The notes: generated by a model from the sequence alone, not told the origin. A stretch of 64,000 nt of DNA from an uncultured Oscillospiraceae bacterium (GCA_949841465.1 CATKZW010000004.1:49315-113314), one strand, 5' to 3'. Counted from the stretch's first letter, positions 52,440-61,836 are shown. Made by a program: numbers and translations.

Positions 52440-53027
52440 ATGAAATTGGTATTGGCCAGTAAAAACGAGAAAAAGCTGAAGGAAATGAACGAGATTTTGT
52501 CCGGCATGGGGGTGGAGGTCTGCTCCCAGGCGGAGGCGGGGGTGGACGTTGACGTGGAGGAGACGGGGACCACCTTTGAGGAGAACTCCCTGCTGAAAGC
52601 CAAGGCCGTCATGGAGGCCTCCGGCCTGCCCGCCATCGCGGACGACTCCGGCCTGTGCGTGGACGCGCTGAACGGCGCGCCGGGGGTGTACTCCGCCCGG
52701 TACGGCGGCGAGGGGCTGGACGACGCGGGGCGCTACCGCCTGCTGCTGGCCAATATGCCCAAGGGGCAGGCCCGGACGGCCAAGTTTGTGTCGGTCATCA
52801 CCTGCTGTTTCCCCAACGGCGATGTGCTCACCGCAAGGGGAGAGTGTCCCGGCACCATCGCCTTCGCCCCCATGGGGGAAGGCGGCTTCGGCTACGACCC
52901 GGTGTTCTTCCTGCCCAAGCTGAAAAAGACCTTCGCCCAGCTCAGCGCCGAAGAGAAGAACGCCATCTCCCACCGGGGGAAGGCCCTGGAGGCCTTCCAG
53001 ACCAGGCTGGAGGAATATTTCAAGTAA
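52440..53027 (+). CDS. rdgB: XTP/dITP diphosphatase (RdgB/HAM1 family)
   Basis: The 195-aa nucleotide house-cleaning enzyme hydrolyses XTP and dITP. Motifs: LVLASKNEKKLKEM (about 3-16), TGTTFEENSLLKA, ADDSGLCVDALNGAPGVYSARY (about 65-86, catalytic Asp), and GFGYDPVFF plus SHRGKAL near the C-terminus. GGAGGCGGCGG precedes ATG 52440. A weak TATGAT lies at 52417. It is co-oriented with the yhbY and nadD-yqeK genes. Confidence 0.96.
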   Translation: MKLVLASKNEKKLKEMNEILSGMGVEVCSQAEAGVDVDVEETGTTFEENSLLKAKAVMEASGLPAIADDSGLCVDALNGAPGVYSARYGGEGLDDAGRYRLLLANMPKGQARTAKFVSVITCCFPNGDVLTARGECPGTIAFAPMGEGGFGYDPVFFLPKLKKTFAQLSAEEKNAISHRGKALEAFQTRLEEYFK

Positions 53028-53057
53028 ACGGGGAATTTGCCCCGCAAAGGAGTTCAT

Positions 53058-53366
53058 ATGGCAGATTTAACAAGCAAGCAGCGGGCCCAGCTGCGCGGGC
53101 TGGCAAACGAGCTGGACACCATCGTCCACATCGGCAAGGACGGCATCGGCCCCAACCTGACCCGTCAGGCGGACGACGCCCTGGAGGCCCGGGAGCTCAT
53201 CAAGGGCAAGGTGCTGGAGAACAGCCCCCTGTCCCCCCGGGAGGGGGCGGAGGCGCTGGCCCAGGCCACCCGGAGCCAGGTGGTGCAGGTGATCGGCACC
53301 AAGTTTGTGTTGTATCGGGAGACCCACAGCAAGCCCAAGGACAAGAGAATCAAGCTGGTGAAATAG
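53058..53366 (+). CDS. yhbY: YhbY-family (CRM domain) ribosome assembly RNA-binding protein
   Basis: The 102-aa single CRM-domain protein has LTSKQRAQLRGLANELDTIVHIGKDG, with the GxxG-like turn, and LIKGKVLENS. It binds pre-50S particles in other bacteria. ATG 53058 follows AAAGGAG. The next gene encodes NadD, the usual neighbour of yqeI/yhbY in Firmicutes. Confidence 0.94.
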   Translation: MADLTSKQRAQLRGLANELDTIVHIGKDGIGPNLTRQADDALEARELIKGKVLENSPLSPREGAEALAQATRSQVVQVIGTKFVLYRETHSKPKDKRIKLVK

Positions 53367-53403
53367 CGCATCCCTTAAATCTGATTTGAGAGGGTGGTCT
53401 GAG

Positions 53404-54603
53404 TTGAAAATCGGCATTTACGGCGGCAGCTTCAATCCTCCCCATCTGGGGCACCTGGCGGCGGCGCGGGCGGCGATGGCCGCACTGGGGCTGGATAGGC
53501 TGGTGTTCATCCCGGCGGGGGCGCCTCCCCACAAGGAGCTGGCCCCCCACAGCCCGGACCGGGCCCAGCGGCTGGAGATGACGCGGATCGCCGCCGACCA
53601 GCTGCTCATGCCCGCCGCCGCCGAGGTGTGGGACACCGAGCTGCACCGGGAGGGCAAAAGCTACACCGCCGACACCCTGGAGGAGGCCGCCCAGCGCTGG
53701 CCGGGGGATGAGCTGTGGCTGCTGATGGGGACGGACATGTTCCTGACGGTGCAGCACTGGCGGGAGCCGGAGAAAATCCTGTCCCTGGCGGGGGTGTGCG
53801 CCTTCGGGCGGACAGAGAAGGACAGCGAGGAGGTGTTCGCCCCCCAGCGGGACCACCTCAGCCGGACCTATCACGCCAGGGTGGCCACCATCTCGATTCC
53901 TGATCTGGTGGATATTTCGTCCACCCGCCTGCGGGAGCTCTTGCAAGAGGGGAGAGGCCGGGAATTTTTGCCCCAGGCGGTGTATGGTTACATTTTGCGG
54001 GAAAAACTATATGGGACCGACGCCGATTTGAAGCACCTGAGCCTGGAGGATCTGCGGTGCGTGTCCTACTCCATGGTGTACGCCAAGCGGCTGGCCCACA
54101 TCCGGGGCTGCGAGGAGGAGGCGGCCCGGCTGGCCCGGCGCTGGGGCGCGGATGAGGAGCGCATGCGCCGTGCGGCTATCCTCCACGACTGCACCAAATA
54201 TCTCACCTGCCGGGAGCACCTGGACATCTGTGAGCAGTACGGCATCGAGCTGTGCCCCCTGGAGCGGGCAACCGACAAGCTGCTCCACGCCAAGAGCGGC
54301 GCGGCCCTGGCCAGGCATATGTTTGGGATGGACGACGGCATCTATAACGCCATTTTCTACCACACCACCGCCCGGGCGGGCATGAGCCTGGAGGAAAAGA
54401 TCCTGTATGTGGCGGATTACATGGAGCCCAATCGGGATTTCCCCGAGGTGGGGGAGCTGCGCCGGCTGGCGTACGCCGACCTGGACGCTGCGGTGGGCAT
54501 GGGCGCGTCCCTGGCCATCCAGGAGATGATCCAGCGGGACAAGGAGCTCCATCACGACACGCAGGGAGCCTATGAATGTTATGGGAAGGGAAATCAAGCA
54601 TGA
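53404..54603 (+). CDS. nadD: Fused NadD (nicotinate-nucleotide adenylyltransferase) and YqeK (HD hydrolase)
   Basis: 399 aa in two parts. Residues 1-202 are NadD: GIYGGSFNPPHLGHL (about 4-18), GAPPHKE, and SSTRLRELL near 178. Residues about 205-399 are a YqeK HD-domain enzyme: VYAKRLAHIRGCEEE, the metal-binding AAILHDCTKYL (His-Asp), then H in LLHAKSGA and ILYVADYMEPNR. In most Firmicutes these are adjacent separate genes; here they are one polypeptide. The TTG start 53404 has GAGGGTGG upstream. NadD makes NaAD; YqeK cleaves Ap4A-type dinucleotides. Confidence 0.93.
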   Translation: MKIGIYGGSFNPPHLGHLAAARAAMAALGLDRLVFIPAGAPPHKELAPHSPDRAQRLEMTRIAADQLLMPAAAEVWDTELHREGKSYTADTLEEAAQRWPGDELWLLMGTDMFLTVQHWREPEKILSLAGVCAFGRTEKDSEEVFAPQRDHLSRTYHARVATISIPDLVDISSTRLRELLQEGRGREFLPQAVYGYILREKLYGTDADLKHLSLEDLRCVSYSMVYAKRLAHIRGCEEEAARLARRWGADEERMRRAAILHDCTKYLTCREHLDICEQYGIELCPLERATDKLLHAKSGAALARHMFGMDDGIYNAIFYHTTARAGMSLEEKILYVADYMEPNRDFPEVGELRRLAYADLDAAVGMGASLAIQEMIQRDKELHHDTQGAYECYGKGNQA

Positions 54604-56207
54604 GCGATCAGTCCAAAAATAGAAATGAAGATCCGTGGGGCCGCGAGGCGCCGGGGAAGCGGCTGGAAAAAAAGACAAAGCCCGTCCTGACCCCGGCCCA
54701 GGCCCAGAAACAGAAAGAGAAACGGATCATGATCATCATGATCGCGGCGGCGGTTGTCATGGTCATTGCCACCGTACTGGTGCTGCTTTACAGGCGATGG
54801 GTGCAGAAGCCGACGCTGCCGCCAGGGCCCAGCCAGTCCATCGGGCCCATCTCGACGGACCCTCTGCTCAGTCCTGACCCGGAAGAGACGCTGAGCTTCG
54901 ACGCGGTTCAGCCCAAGGTGGGCGGGGAGCGCAAGAGTGAGGACATCTACACCATCCTGATTTTTGGCACAGACACCACCTCCGGCCTGACGGACACCAT
55001 GATGGTGGCCACCTATGACGTGACCAACCAGCAGGCCACCGTCATGTCCCTCCCCCGGGACACCCTCATCAATTCCAGCGCCCGGCCCGGCATAGCCGCG
55101 AAAAAGCTCAACGCCGTATATAAGGTTTATGGCAATGGGGAGAAGGGCACCGAGGCGCTGAAGAATGAGGTGTCCGAGCTGGTGGGCTTTGTTCCCGACT
55201 ACTACGTGCAGATTGACTGGGAGCTGGTGGGGGAGATGGTGGACGCCATCGGCGGCATCTGGTTTGATAACCCCTACCACATGGAGTATTTCGACCCCTA
55301 CCAGGACCTGCTGATTTATCAGGAGCGGGGGTACCGCAAGCTGTCGGGAAGCGACGCCATGCAGATTGTCCGCTGGCGGCACAACAACCCCGGCGTGCCC
55401 TACAACCCCGGCGTAAGCAGAGCGACCGTCGCCAGCGATCTCGAGCGGCTGAACGTTCAGCACGCCTTTTTGAAGTCTGTGCTGGAGCAGACCCTCCAAA
55501 TTGGGAACATCACCCGCGTCGGCCAGCTCATCGACCTGTTCAACAGCCGGGTGGACAGCGACCTCAACGTGGAAAATATGTTTTGGTTTGCCAAATCCGC
55601 CGTGGTGGGCGGGCTCCGGGTGGACGATGTGGAGTTCTGCACCATGCCCACCGCCCTGGGCAGCTACGGCGGCTCGGACTTTGTCTATCCCGTCCAGAGC
55701 CAGCTGCTTTCCCTCATCAACGAGAGGCTGAACCCCTATGTGGAGCAGGTGACCATCCGACAGCTTGACCTGATGAGCCCCACCGGAAACGGCGGGCTGC
55801 GCTCCAGCACCGGGCGGCTGGCCGAGCCCTCCCTGGCCTATCCGCCGGTGGTAGAGACGGACCCGCCTGAGGAGAGCGACCCCCTGGAGAGCGGCGAACC
55901 CGGTGAGAGCGACCCCCTGGAGAGCGGCGAACCCAGTGCCAGCGCCCCGCTGGCAAGCGGCGAACCCGTCGGGAGCAATCCGCCGGAGAGCGGCGCGCCC
56001 ACCGGGAGCGATCCCGTAGAGAGCGGGCCGGGGGACAGCGGCCCTGACCCTGCCCAGGTCAGTGACCCGCCCCCGGAGACCCAGCCCGCGGGACCTGAGA
56101 TTTCCGCCGCGCCCGTCAGCGACCCCGAGCCGGTGGACCCGAGCTCTGAGCCGGGCGGCGCGGACGCCGGCCAAGACGCGATCGACTGGGGCAGCACCCC
56201 GGATTAA
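54600..56207 (+). CDS. LytR-CpsA-Psr (LCP) family cell-wall polymer transferase
   Basis: The 535-aa protein has a cytoplasmic N-terminus (1-42), one membrane segment (about 43-65) and an LCP domain (about 115-330) with ILIFGTDTTSGLTDTMM, VMSLPRDTLI (catalytic Asp/Arg region) and LSGSDAMQIVRWR. The C-terminal 120 residues are a low-complexity tail with repeats such as ESDPLESGEPG. LCP enzymes attach teichoic acids or glycans to peptidoglycan, which fits tagO/wecA-like and wecB genes 1.5-3 kb downstream. ATG 54600 overlaps the preceding stop. Confidence 0.93.
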   Translation: MSDQSKNRNEDPWGREAPGKRLEKKTKPVLTPAQAQKQKEKRIMIIMIAAAVVMVIATVLVLLYRRWVQKPTLPPGPSQSIGPISTDPLLSPDPEETLSFDAVQPKVGGERKSEDIYTILIFGTDTTSGLTDTMMVATYDVTNQQATVMSLPRDTLINSSARPGIAAKKLNAVYKVYGNGEKGTEALKNEVSELVGFVPDYYVQIDWELVGEMVDAIGGIWFDNPYHMEYFDPYQDLLIYQERGYRKLSGSDAMQIVRWRHNNPGVPYNPGVSRATVASDLERLNVQHAFLKSVLEQTLQIGNITRVGQLIDLFNSRVDSDLNVENMFWFAKSAVVGGLRVDDVEFCTMPTALGSYGGSDFVYPVQSQLLSLINERLNPYVEQVTIRQLDLMSPTGNGGLRSSTGRLAEPSLAYPPVVETDPPEESDPLESGEPGESDPLESGEPSASAPLASGEPVGSNPPESGAPTGSDPVESGPGDSGPDPAQVSDPPPETQPAGPEISAAPVSDPEPVDPSSEPGGADAGQDAIDWGSTPD

Positions 56208-56228
56208 CTTTGAAAAGGAGAGAGCTTT

Positions 56229-56597
56229 ATGCTGAACGAGAAGGATATGATTTCCATCGCCGTCAAGGCGCTGGACGAGAAAAAAGGCAAGGACATCAAG
56301 GTGCTGCACACCGCCGACCAGACCACGCTGGCGGACTACTTCATCATCTGCAACGGCACCTCCAACACCCAGGTGCGGGCCCTGGCCGACGCGGTGGAGG
56401 AGGCCATGTCCAAGGCGGGGGAGGAGCCCCACCACATCGAGGGCCACCGGGGCGGCCAGTGGACGCTGATGGACTACTCCAGCGTGGTGGTGCACATCTT
56501 CACCGAGGAGGGCCGGGAGTTCTACGGCCTGGAGCGGCTGTGGTCGGACGCCGAAGGGGTGGATATCACCGGGTATCTGGCGGCAGATGCCGAGTAA
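56229..56597 (+). CDS. rsfS: Ribosome silencing factor RsfS
   Basis: The 122-aa protein binds uL14 and blocks subunit joining in slow growth. It has the DUF143 signature TLADYFIICNGTSNTQVRAL (about 33-52), HHIEGHRGGQWTLMDY (about 68-83) and VVHIFTEEGREFYGLERLW (about 87-105). AAAAGGAGAG precedes ATG 56229. In Firmicutes it usually sits near nadD-yqeK, as here. Confidence 0.97.
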   Translation: MLNEKDMISIAVKALDEKKGKDIKVLHTADQTTLADYFIICNGTSNTQVRALADAVEEAMSKAGEEPHHIEGHRGGQWTLMDYSSVVVHIFTEEGREFYGLERLWSDAEGVDITGYLAADAE

Positions 56598-56610
56598 GGG
56601 CGTGATAACA

Positions 56611-57612
56611 ATGGAAAACGAGAATAAAAAAGTGATGCTGTCCGGCATCCAGCCCAGCGGGGAGCTGCACATCGGCAATTATCTGGGCCCCCTGCGCCAC
56701 TGGCCGGAAATGATCGACGAGTTTGACTGCTATTTCTTCCTGGCCGACCTGCACACCATCACCGTGCGGCAGGACCCGGCCCAGCTGCGCAAGCGGGTGC
56801 TCACCCTCATCGCCCAGTACATCGCCTGCGGGCTGGACCCGGAGAAATGTACGCTGTTTATTCAGTCCCATGTTCCCGCCCACAGCCAGCTGGCCTGGGT
56901 GCTGGACTGCTACACCATGTTCGGCGAGCTGTCCCGCATGACCCAGTTTAAGGACAAGTCCGCCAAGAATGCCGACAACATCAACGCCGGCCTGTTCACC
57001 TACCCGGTGCTGATGGCGGCGGACATTCTGCTCTATCAGCCGGACTATGTGCCGGTGGGGGAGGACCAGAAGCAGCACGTGGAGATCTGCCGGGACATCG
57101 CGGGCCGCTTCAACGGCGTGTACGGCGACGTGTTCAAGGTGCCTGAGCCCTACATCGCCAAGGTGGGCGCCCGGATCATGAGCCTCAGCGCCCCGGACAG
57201 CAAGATGAGCAAGTCCCAGCCAGAGGGCTGCGTGTTCCTGATGGAGAAGCCGGAGGACATTATGCGCAAGTTCAAGCGCGCCGTTACCGACAGCGACACC
57301 GAGCACTGCGTCCGCCGCGCGCCGGAGAAGCCCGGCGTGTCCAATCTGATCCAGATCTACGCCGCCGCCAGCGGCAAAAGCTACGAGGACATTGAGGCGG
57401 AGTTCGACGGCCAGGGCTACGGAAAATTCAAGCCCGCCGTGGGCGAGGCCGTGGTGGAGACCCTGCGCCCCATCCGGGAGGAGACCGAGCGGCTGCTGGC
57501 GGACAAGGCGTATCTGGAGGGCGTGTACCGGGCCGGGGCGGAACGGGCGGAGTACATCGCCAACAAGACCCTGCGCAAGGTGTATAAAAAGGTGGGCTTC
57601 TTACCCCGATAG
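56611..57612 (+). CDS. trpS: Tryptophanyl-tRNA synthetase
   Basis: The 333-aa class I synthetase has SGIQPSGELHIGNYLG (HIGH-type motif, about 12-27), the Trp pocket in AHSQLAWVLDCYTMFGEL, GEDQKQHVE (about 150) and the SKMSKS loop (about 199-204). ATG 56611 is used; the earlier in-frame ATG 56587 lies inside rsfS and has no Shine-Dalgarno. No T-box leader is seen, so it is read through from upstream genes. Confidence 0.97.
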   Translation: MENENKKVMLSGIQPSGELHIGNYLGPLRHWPEMIDEFDCYFFLADLHTITVRQDPAQLRKRVLTLIAQYIACGLDPEKCTLFIQSHVPAHSQLAWVLDCYTMFGELSRMTQFKDKSAKNADNINAGLFTYPVLMAADILLYQPDYVPVGEDQKQHVEICRDIAGRFNGVYGDVFKVPEPYIAKVGARIMSLSAPDSKMSKSQPEGCVFLMEKPEDIMRKFKRAVTDSDTEHCVRRAPEKPGVSNLIQIYAAASGKSYEDIEAEFDGQGYGKFKPAVGEAVVETLRPIREETERLLADKAYLEGVYRAGAERAEYIANKTLRKVYKKVGFLPR

Positions 57613-57654
57613 GCGGGAAAAAGAGACACGCTGGGTAAAAGGAGCGAAATTTCG

Positions 57655-58794
57655 TTGAACAATCTGAGTAAAATCATGGCGGCTCAGGATATCTGGTCCG
57701 TGCTGCTGGCGCTGGGGCTGGCGGCGGTGGTGTCCTTCGCCTCCACGCCGCTGGTGAAGGCGCTGTCGGTGAAGGTGGGGGCGGTGGACGTGCCCAAGGA
57801 CGGCCGGCGGATGCACGACCACCCCATCCCCCGCATGGGGGGGCTGGCCATCTTCTTTGGATTTCTGGTGGCCATGCTGCTGTTCGTCCCTCTGAACACC
57901 GAGAGACAGGGGATGCTGCTGGGCGCGGTGATTATCGTCGTGCTGGGCATGCTGGACGATAAGTACGCCCTGCCCGCCAAGCCGAAATTCCTGGTGCAGG
58001 TGATTGCCGCACTCATTGCCGTGATGGCGGGCAACCGCATCGACGTGCTGTCCAACCCAAACATCTTCAGCCCTGACCCGGTGTGGAAGCTGGGCTGGCT
58101 GGCCTACCCCGTCACAGTGCTCTGGATTGTGGCCATCACCAACGCCGTCAACCTGATCGACGGGCTGGACGGGCTGGCCTGCGGCGTGTCCACCATCAGC
58201 TCCATGACCATGCTGGTCATCGTGCTGGTCAGCGAGGTCAGCGAGGTGGATGTGGCCGTCATGATGGCGGCGCTGGCGGGGGCGTGCATCGGCTTTCTGC
58301 CATACAACTTCAATCCGGCCAAAATCTTTATGGGGGACACCGGGGCCACCTTTTTGGGCTTTGTCATGGCCACTGTGTCGGTGAACGGCATGTTCAAGCA
58401 GTATACCATCATCTCCTTTGTGGTGCCCTTCCTCATGCTGGGCCTGCCCATTTTTGACGTGTGCTTCGCCGTGGTGCGCCGGGTGTCCCACGGGCAGAGC
58501 CCCATGCAGCCCGACCGGGGGCATGTCCACCACCGGCTCATCGACATGGGCTTCTCCCAGAAGCAGGCGGTGGGTGTGCTGTACGTCATCTCCGCCATTC
58601 TGGGCTTGTCCGCTGTGGTACTCACCGCGGGCAGCGCGGTGAAAGCCATGGTGTTCCTGCTGGCCATGGGCGCGGCTGCGGCGGTGGCCTGGCGGGTATT
58701 TCTGGCGGGCCCCGGCCACGACAAGCCGGAGGAGCCGGACCAGGCCGCCGGGGCAGGCAACAGCGGCGAAAAGGGGGAGGACAGCCATGGATAA
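57655..58794 (+). CDS. MraY/WecA-family undecaprenyl-phosphate sugar-1-phosphate transferase (TagO-like)
   Basis: The 379-aa protein has about 10-11 hydrophobic segments and the family motifs DxxR-like PKDGRRMHDHPIPRMGG (about 45-61), GMLDDKY (about 97-103), NAVNLIDGLDGLA (about 161-173), MGDTGATFLG (about 222-231) and PDRGHVHHRL (about 282). It starts lipid-linked glycan synthesis with GlcNAc-1-phosphate. The TTG start 57655 has AAAGGAGCG upstream. It overlaps wecB by 8 bp. Confidence 0.93.
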   Translation: MNNLSKIMAAQDIWSVLLALGLAAVVSFASTPLVKALSVKVGAVDVPKDGRRMHDHPIPRMGGLAIFFGFLVAMLLFVPLNTERQGMLLGAVIIVVLGMLDDKYALPAKPKFLVQVIAALIAVMAGNRIDVLSNPNIFSPDPVWKLGWLAYPVTVLWIVAITNAVNLIDGLDGLACGVSTISSMTMLVIVLVSEVSEVDVAVMMAALAGACIGFLPYNFNPAKIFMGDTGATFLGFVMATVSVNGMFKQYTIISFVVPFLMLGLPIFDVCFAVVRRVSHGQSPMQPDRGHVHHRLIDMGFSQKQAVGVLYVISAILGLSAVVLTAGSAVKAMVFLLAMGAAAAVAWRVFLAGPGHDKPEEPDQAAGAGNSGEKGEDSHG

Positions 58795-59935
58795 GCTGAA
58801 GGTCATGACCATTTTCGGCACCCGACCGGAGGCCATCAAAATGGCCCCCCTGGTAAAGGAGCTGGAGAGCCGCCCGGAGTTTGAGAGCCTGTGCTGCGTC
58901 ACCGCCCAGCACCGCCAGATGCTGGACTCGGTGCTGGATATTTTCCGCCTGAAGCCCCAGTTCGACCTGGACATCATGGAGCAGAGCCAGACCCTGTCCA
59001 CCATCACCTCCAAGTGCCTGCTGGGGCTGGAGAAGGTGTTCCAGGAGGTGCGGCCCGACCTGGTGCTGGTCCACGGGGACACCTCCACCACCTTTGCCGG
59101 GGCGCTGGCGGCCTTTTACCAGCAGATCGCGGTGGGCCACGTGGAGGCGGGCCTGCGCACCGGGGACAAATACTCCCCCTTTCCGGAGGAGATGAACCGG
59201 TCCATGGTGAGCCGGCTGGCGGAGCTGCACTTCTGTCCCACCAAGGCCAACCGCCGCAACCTGGAGGCGGAGGGCATTTCCAAGGGGCTGTTTGTCACCG
59301 GCAACACGGTGATCGACGCCCTCCAGACCACGGTGGTGAAGGACTTTACTTTTGCAGAGGATGTGCTGAACAGCTTGGACTACCAGGGCAGGAGGGTAAT
59401 CCTGGTCACCTGCCACCGGCGGGAGAACTACGGCCAGCCCATGGAGGACATCATGTCCGCCTTGGCCCACGTCGCCCGCGCCCACCCCGAGGCGGAGCTG
59501 GTCTACCCGGTGCACCTGAGCCCGGTGGTGCAGGGATGCGCCCACCGGCATTTGGATGGGATTGAAAACATACATCTGATTGCGCCGCTGGACGTGGAGG
59601 AGATGCACAACCTGATGGCCCGCAGCTATTTGGTGATGACCGACTCCGGCGGTTTGCAGGAGGAGGCCCCCGCCCTGGGCAAGCCGGTGCTTGTCCTGCG
59701 GAGGGAGACCGAGCGGCCCGAGGCCGTGGAGGCGGGCACGGTGAAGCTGGCCGGGGTGGACCGGGATGAGATCATCCGGCTGGCGGACCAGCTGCTGGAT
59801 GATCCCGCCGCCTACCGGGAAATGGCCCACGCCGTCAACCCCTACGGGGACGGCAAGGCCTGCCGCCGCATTGCCGACGGCATTTTGTACCAGTTCGGAC
59901 GGACGGACCGGATGCCGGAGCCGTTTAACAGCTGA
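58787..59935 (+). CDS. wecB: UDP-N-acetylglucosamine 2-epimerase (non-hydrolysing)
   Basis: The 382-aa enzyme makes UDP-ManNAc for teichoic-acid-type linkage units. Motifs: FGTRPEAIKMAPLVKEL (about 7-23), VHGDTSTTFAGALAAFY (about 94-110), HVEAGLRTG (about 117), PFPEEMNR, CHRRENYG (about 208) and SGGLQEEAPALGKPVLVLR (about 285-303). It is translationally coupled to the TagO-like gene. Confidence 0.96.
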   Translation: MDKLKVMTIFGTRPEAIKMAPLVKELESRPEFESLCCVTAQHRQMLDSVLDIFRLKPQFDLDIMEQSQTLSTITSKCLLGLEKVFQEVRPDLVLVHGDTSTTFAGALAAFYQQIAVGHVEAGLRTGDKYSPFPEEMNRSMVSRLAELHFCPTKANRRNLEAEGISKGLFVTGNTVIDALQTTVVKDFTFAEDVLNSLDYQGRRVILVTCHRRENYGQPMEDIMSALAHVARAHPEAELVYPVHLSPVVQGCAHRHLDGIENIHLIAPLDVEEMHNLMARSYLVMTDSGGLQEEAPALGKPVLVLRRETERPEAVEAGTVKLAGVDRDEIIRLADQLLDDPAAYREMAHAVNPYGDGKACRRIADGILYQFGRTDRMPEPFNS

Positions 59936-59963
59936 ATTTGCGATCTGCACAGGGGGGACAGGC

Positions 59964-60725
59964 TTGGAGGACAAAAAACGCACGATCATGGCGATGGTCA
60001 TCATCGCAGTGGTGCTGCTGGCAGTGCTGTACAGCTTCTTCCTCAACCTATTTGCCCCCACCCCCCATTTGGAGCTGGCCGACCCCGACGCCTCCCAGAG
60101 CCTGGACCCGGTGGCCCAGGAGAGCGGCCAGTCGGTGGGCGTGGTGGTTGAGGTGACACCCCAGACGGTGCAGAGCCTCATCGCGTCGCTGGAGCGGTAT
60201 GAGAGCTACCGCCGCACGGTGACGGTGGAGTATCTCTCCGCGGGCCAGTCCGCGGGGACGGTGACCGCCCAGGTGTGGGCGGACGGGGGCTGGACCCGAG
60301 CCTCCGCCGCGCTGGCCTCCGGGACGGTGGAGAACGCCGTGGTGGGGGATGGCACGCTGTGGCTGTGGTATGACAGCGGCCCCAAGGTATACGACGGTCC
60401 GGCGGACGGAAGGGCCGCCGACCTGACTCAGCGCCTGCCCACCTATGAGGACGTGCTGGCCCTGGACAAGCGGGACATCACCGCCGCCGGGTATGAGGAG
60501 CGGGACGGCCAGCCCTGCGTATACGTAGAGGCAAAAACGCCTGTAGATTATACCGAGCGTTATTGGGTTTCGGTGAACAGCGGCCTGCTGATTGCGGCGG
60601 AGACGGAGAAGGGCGGGGAAGTGGTGTACACCATGAGCGCCCGCGACGTGGTCAGCCCCCTGGATCAGACGGAGGGCATCTTTGCCCTGCCCGACGGCAC
60701 GGCATTGTACACGCCGGGGGAGTAG
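59964..60725 (+). CDS. Hypothetical membrane-anchored protein after wecB
   Basis: The 253-aa protein has an N-terminal membrane segment (about 9-28) and an extracytoplasmic region with SLIASLERYESYRRTVTVEYL and AAGYEERDGQPCVYVE. The latter is reminiscent of LolA/outer-membrane-lipoprotein-like beta folds used by sigma-regulatory proteins, but no family was assigned. TTG 59964 lies after GGGGGGAC; the open frame before it belongs to wecB. It probably ends the wall-polymer operon. Confidence 0.68.
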   Translation: MEDKKRTIMAMVIIAVVLLAVLYSFFLNLFAPTPHLELADPDASQSLDPVAQESGQSVGVVVEVTPQTVQSLIASLERYESYRRTVTVEYLSAGQSAGTVTAQVWADGGWTRASAALASGTVENAVVGDGTLWLWYDSGPKVYDGPADGRAADLTQRLPTYEDVLALDKRDITAAGYEERDGQPCVYVEAKTPVDYTERYWVSVNSGLLIAAETEKGGEVVYTMSARDVVSPLDQTEGIFALPDGTALYTPGE

Positions 60726-60866
60726 TACCTATCCATGCGCGTCCTCTTTTGTCACGCTGGGATTGGGCACATGGCCGGCTCGCTTTCCTTTCGACTCGGG
60801 CAAAGCCCGGCCCGCTGTGCGGCCCTGGGCCTTTGTCCTCGCTCCGGTCCAAGCTCGCCTATGTGC

Positions 60867-61292
60867 TTATCCTTGCGCTTCCCCGTTATCCAGCCCCAGC
60901 AGGAGCAGCAGGCCCAGGGTGATGACCAGCTCCAGATTATCCCCATCCTCCAGATAGAGGAACAGGATGATGAGCACCAGCAGAATGTCCCCGGTGTCGA
61001 AATTTTTCAGGGAAAAGTGCTTCAGCATCCCATCCAGCAGCTGGCCCAGCCCGCCGGTCACATCCTTCAGCAGGTCGTTTTTGGGGCGTGTGGGCTCCAA
61101 GGGGCGGTGCTGGCTGGGACCGCTGGGATGGTGCTGGTTCTGGCTTCCCTGGCCGGAACCGTGGTGCTGCTGGCCCTGATTCCCCTGCCCGGGGCCGTGG
61201 TGCTGCTGGCCCGGATGGTTTTGGGGCTGAGAGCCATGGGGTTCCGGGTCCAGGAGGACGAAGCTGTCGTCATCTAAATAGCGGTTATACAT
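60867..61292 (-). CDS. Hypothetical His/Gln/Gly-rich protein with a hydrophobic C-terminus
   Basis: The 141-aa protein has YNRYLDDDSFVLLD at the start and a low-complexity middle (about 18-72) of GQGNQGQQHH-type repeats. Then come DLLKDVTGGLGQLLDGML and a C-terminal part with FDTGDILLVLIILFLYLEDGDNLELVI and a Leu-rich end, likely one or two membrane helices. I recall similar C-termini in sporulating Clostridia but cannot name a family. It is the last of three minus-strand genes, overlapping the previous one by 8 bp. Confidence 0.65.
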   Translation of the reverse strand: MYNRYLDDDSFVLLDPEPHGSQPQNHPGQQHHGPGQGNQGQQHHGSGQGSQNQHHPSGPSQHRPLEPTRPKNDLLKDVTGGLGQLLDGMLKHFSLKNFDTGDILLVLIILFLYLEDGDNLELVITLGLLLLLGLDNGEAQG

Positions 61293-61803
61293 GGCCGTCC
61301 TCCTTGCGCTGGCGGAACAGCTCCAGGCCCGAACGGATCAGCCGGGACAGCTTGGCGATCTGAATTGCCTTGTCCAGCTTGGCGTACCGCTGCTCCTTGA
61401 CAAAGGGGCGCAGGGCGTTGAGCAGGGCGGTGCGCTGGTCGTCCCCGCCGCTGTTGAACTGGCCGATGAGGTTGGCGGCGGCGGACAGGGTGCCCGGGTC
61501 AAGGCTGCCCAGCGCCCCCAGCATGCCCCCCAGCCCGCCGCCGCTGGCGGCAGGAGCCGCCGGAGGAGGAGCGGGGGGGAGAGCGGTCGGCGCGTCCCCG
61601 CCTTGGGGCGGCGGAGCCGGATTGGAGCCCTGCTCCGCCCCCTGGCTCTGCCCTTGAGGCTGGGCCTGGTCGGAGGCCGCCTCCGGGCCGGGAGCCGCTG
61701 CCGGTGGCCCGCCCAGGTTCAGGGACTGGGCCAGTGACATGATCTGCGCCATGGCCTGGGGGTTGCCCAGGATGTTTTCCAGTTTTTCCTCCAGTTCGCC
61801 CAT
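61285..61803 (-). CDS. Hypothetical protein with Pro/Ala/Gln-rich linker
   Basis: The 172-aa protein has an N-terminal helix (ELEEKLENILGNPQAMAQIMSLAQSL, about 3-28), a Pro/Ala/Gln/Gly linker (about 30-92), and a C-terminal helical region (about 93-165) with LNALRPFVKEQRYAKLDKAIQIAKLSRLI. The NPQAMAQIM-type helix recurs in the same operon's first product (LMQDPEGAKLIQKM). Function unknown. It is the middle gene of the three-gene minus-strand unit. Confidence 0.65.
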   Translation of the reverse strand: MGELEEKLENILGNPQAMAQIMSLAQSLNLGGPPAAAPGPEAASDQAQPQGQSQGAEQGSNPAPPPQGGDAPTALPPAPPPAAPAASGGGLGGMLGALGSLDPGTLSAAANLIGQFNSGGDDQRTALLNALRPFVKEQRYAKLDKAIQIAKLSRLIRSGLELFRQRKEDGHV

Positions 61804-61836
61804 GACGTTTTCCTCCCTGCGCGGCGTTTGCCTGGC

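Noticed and set aside
58622..60181. 519-aa minus-strand frame opposite wecB
   Set aside because: Shadow ORF of the GC-rich wecB gene with no start signals.
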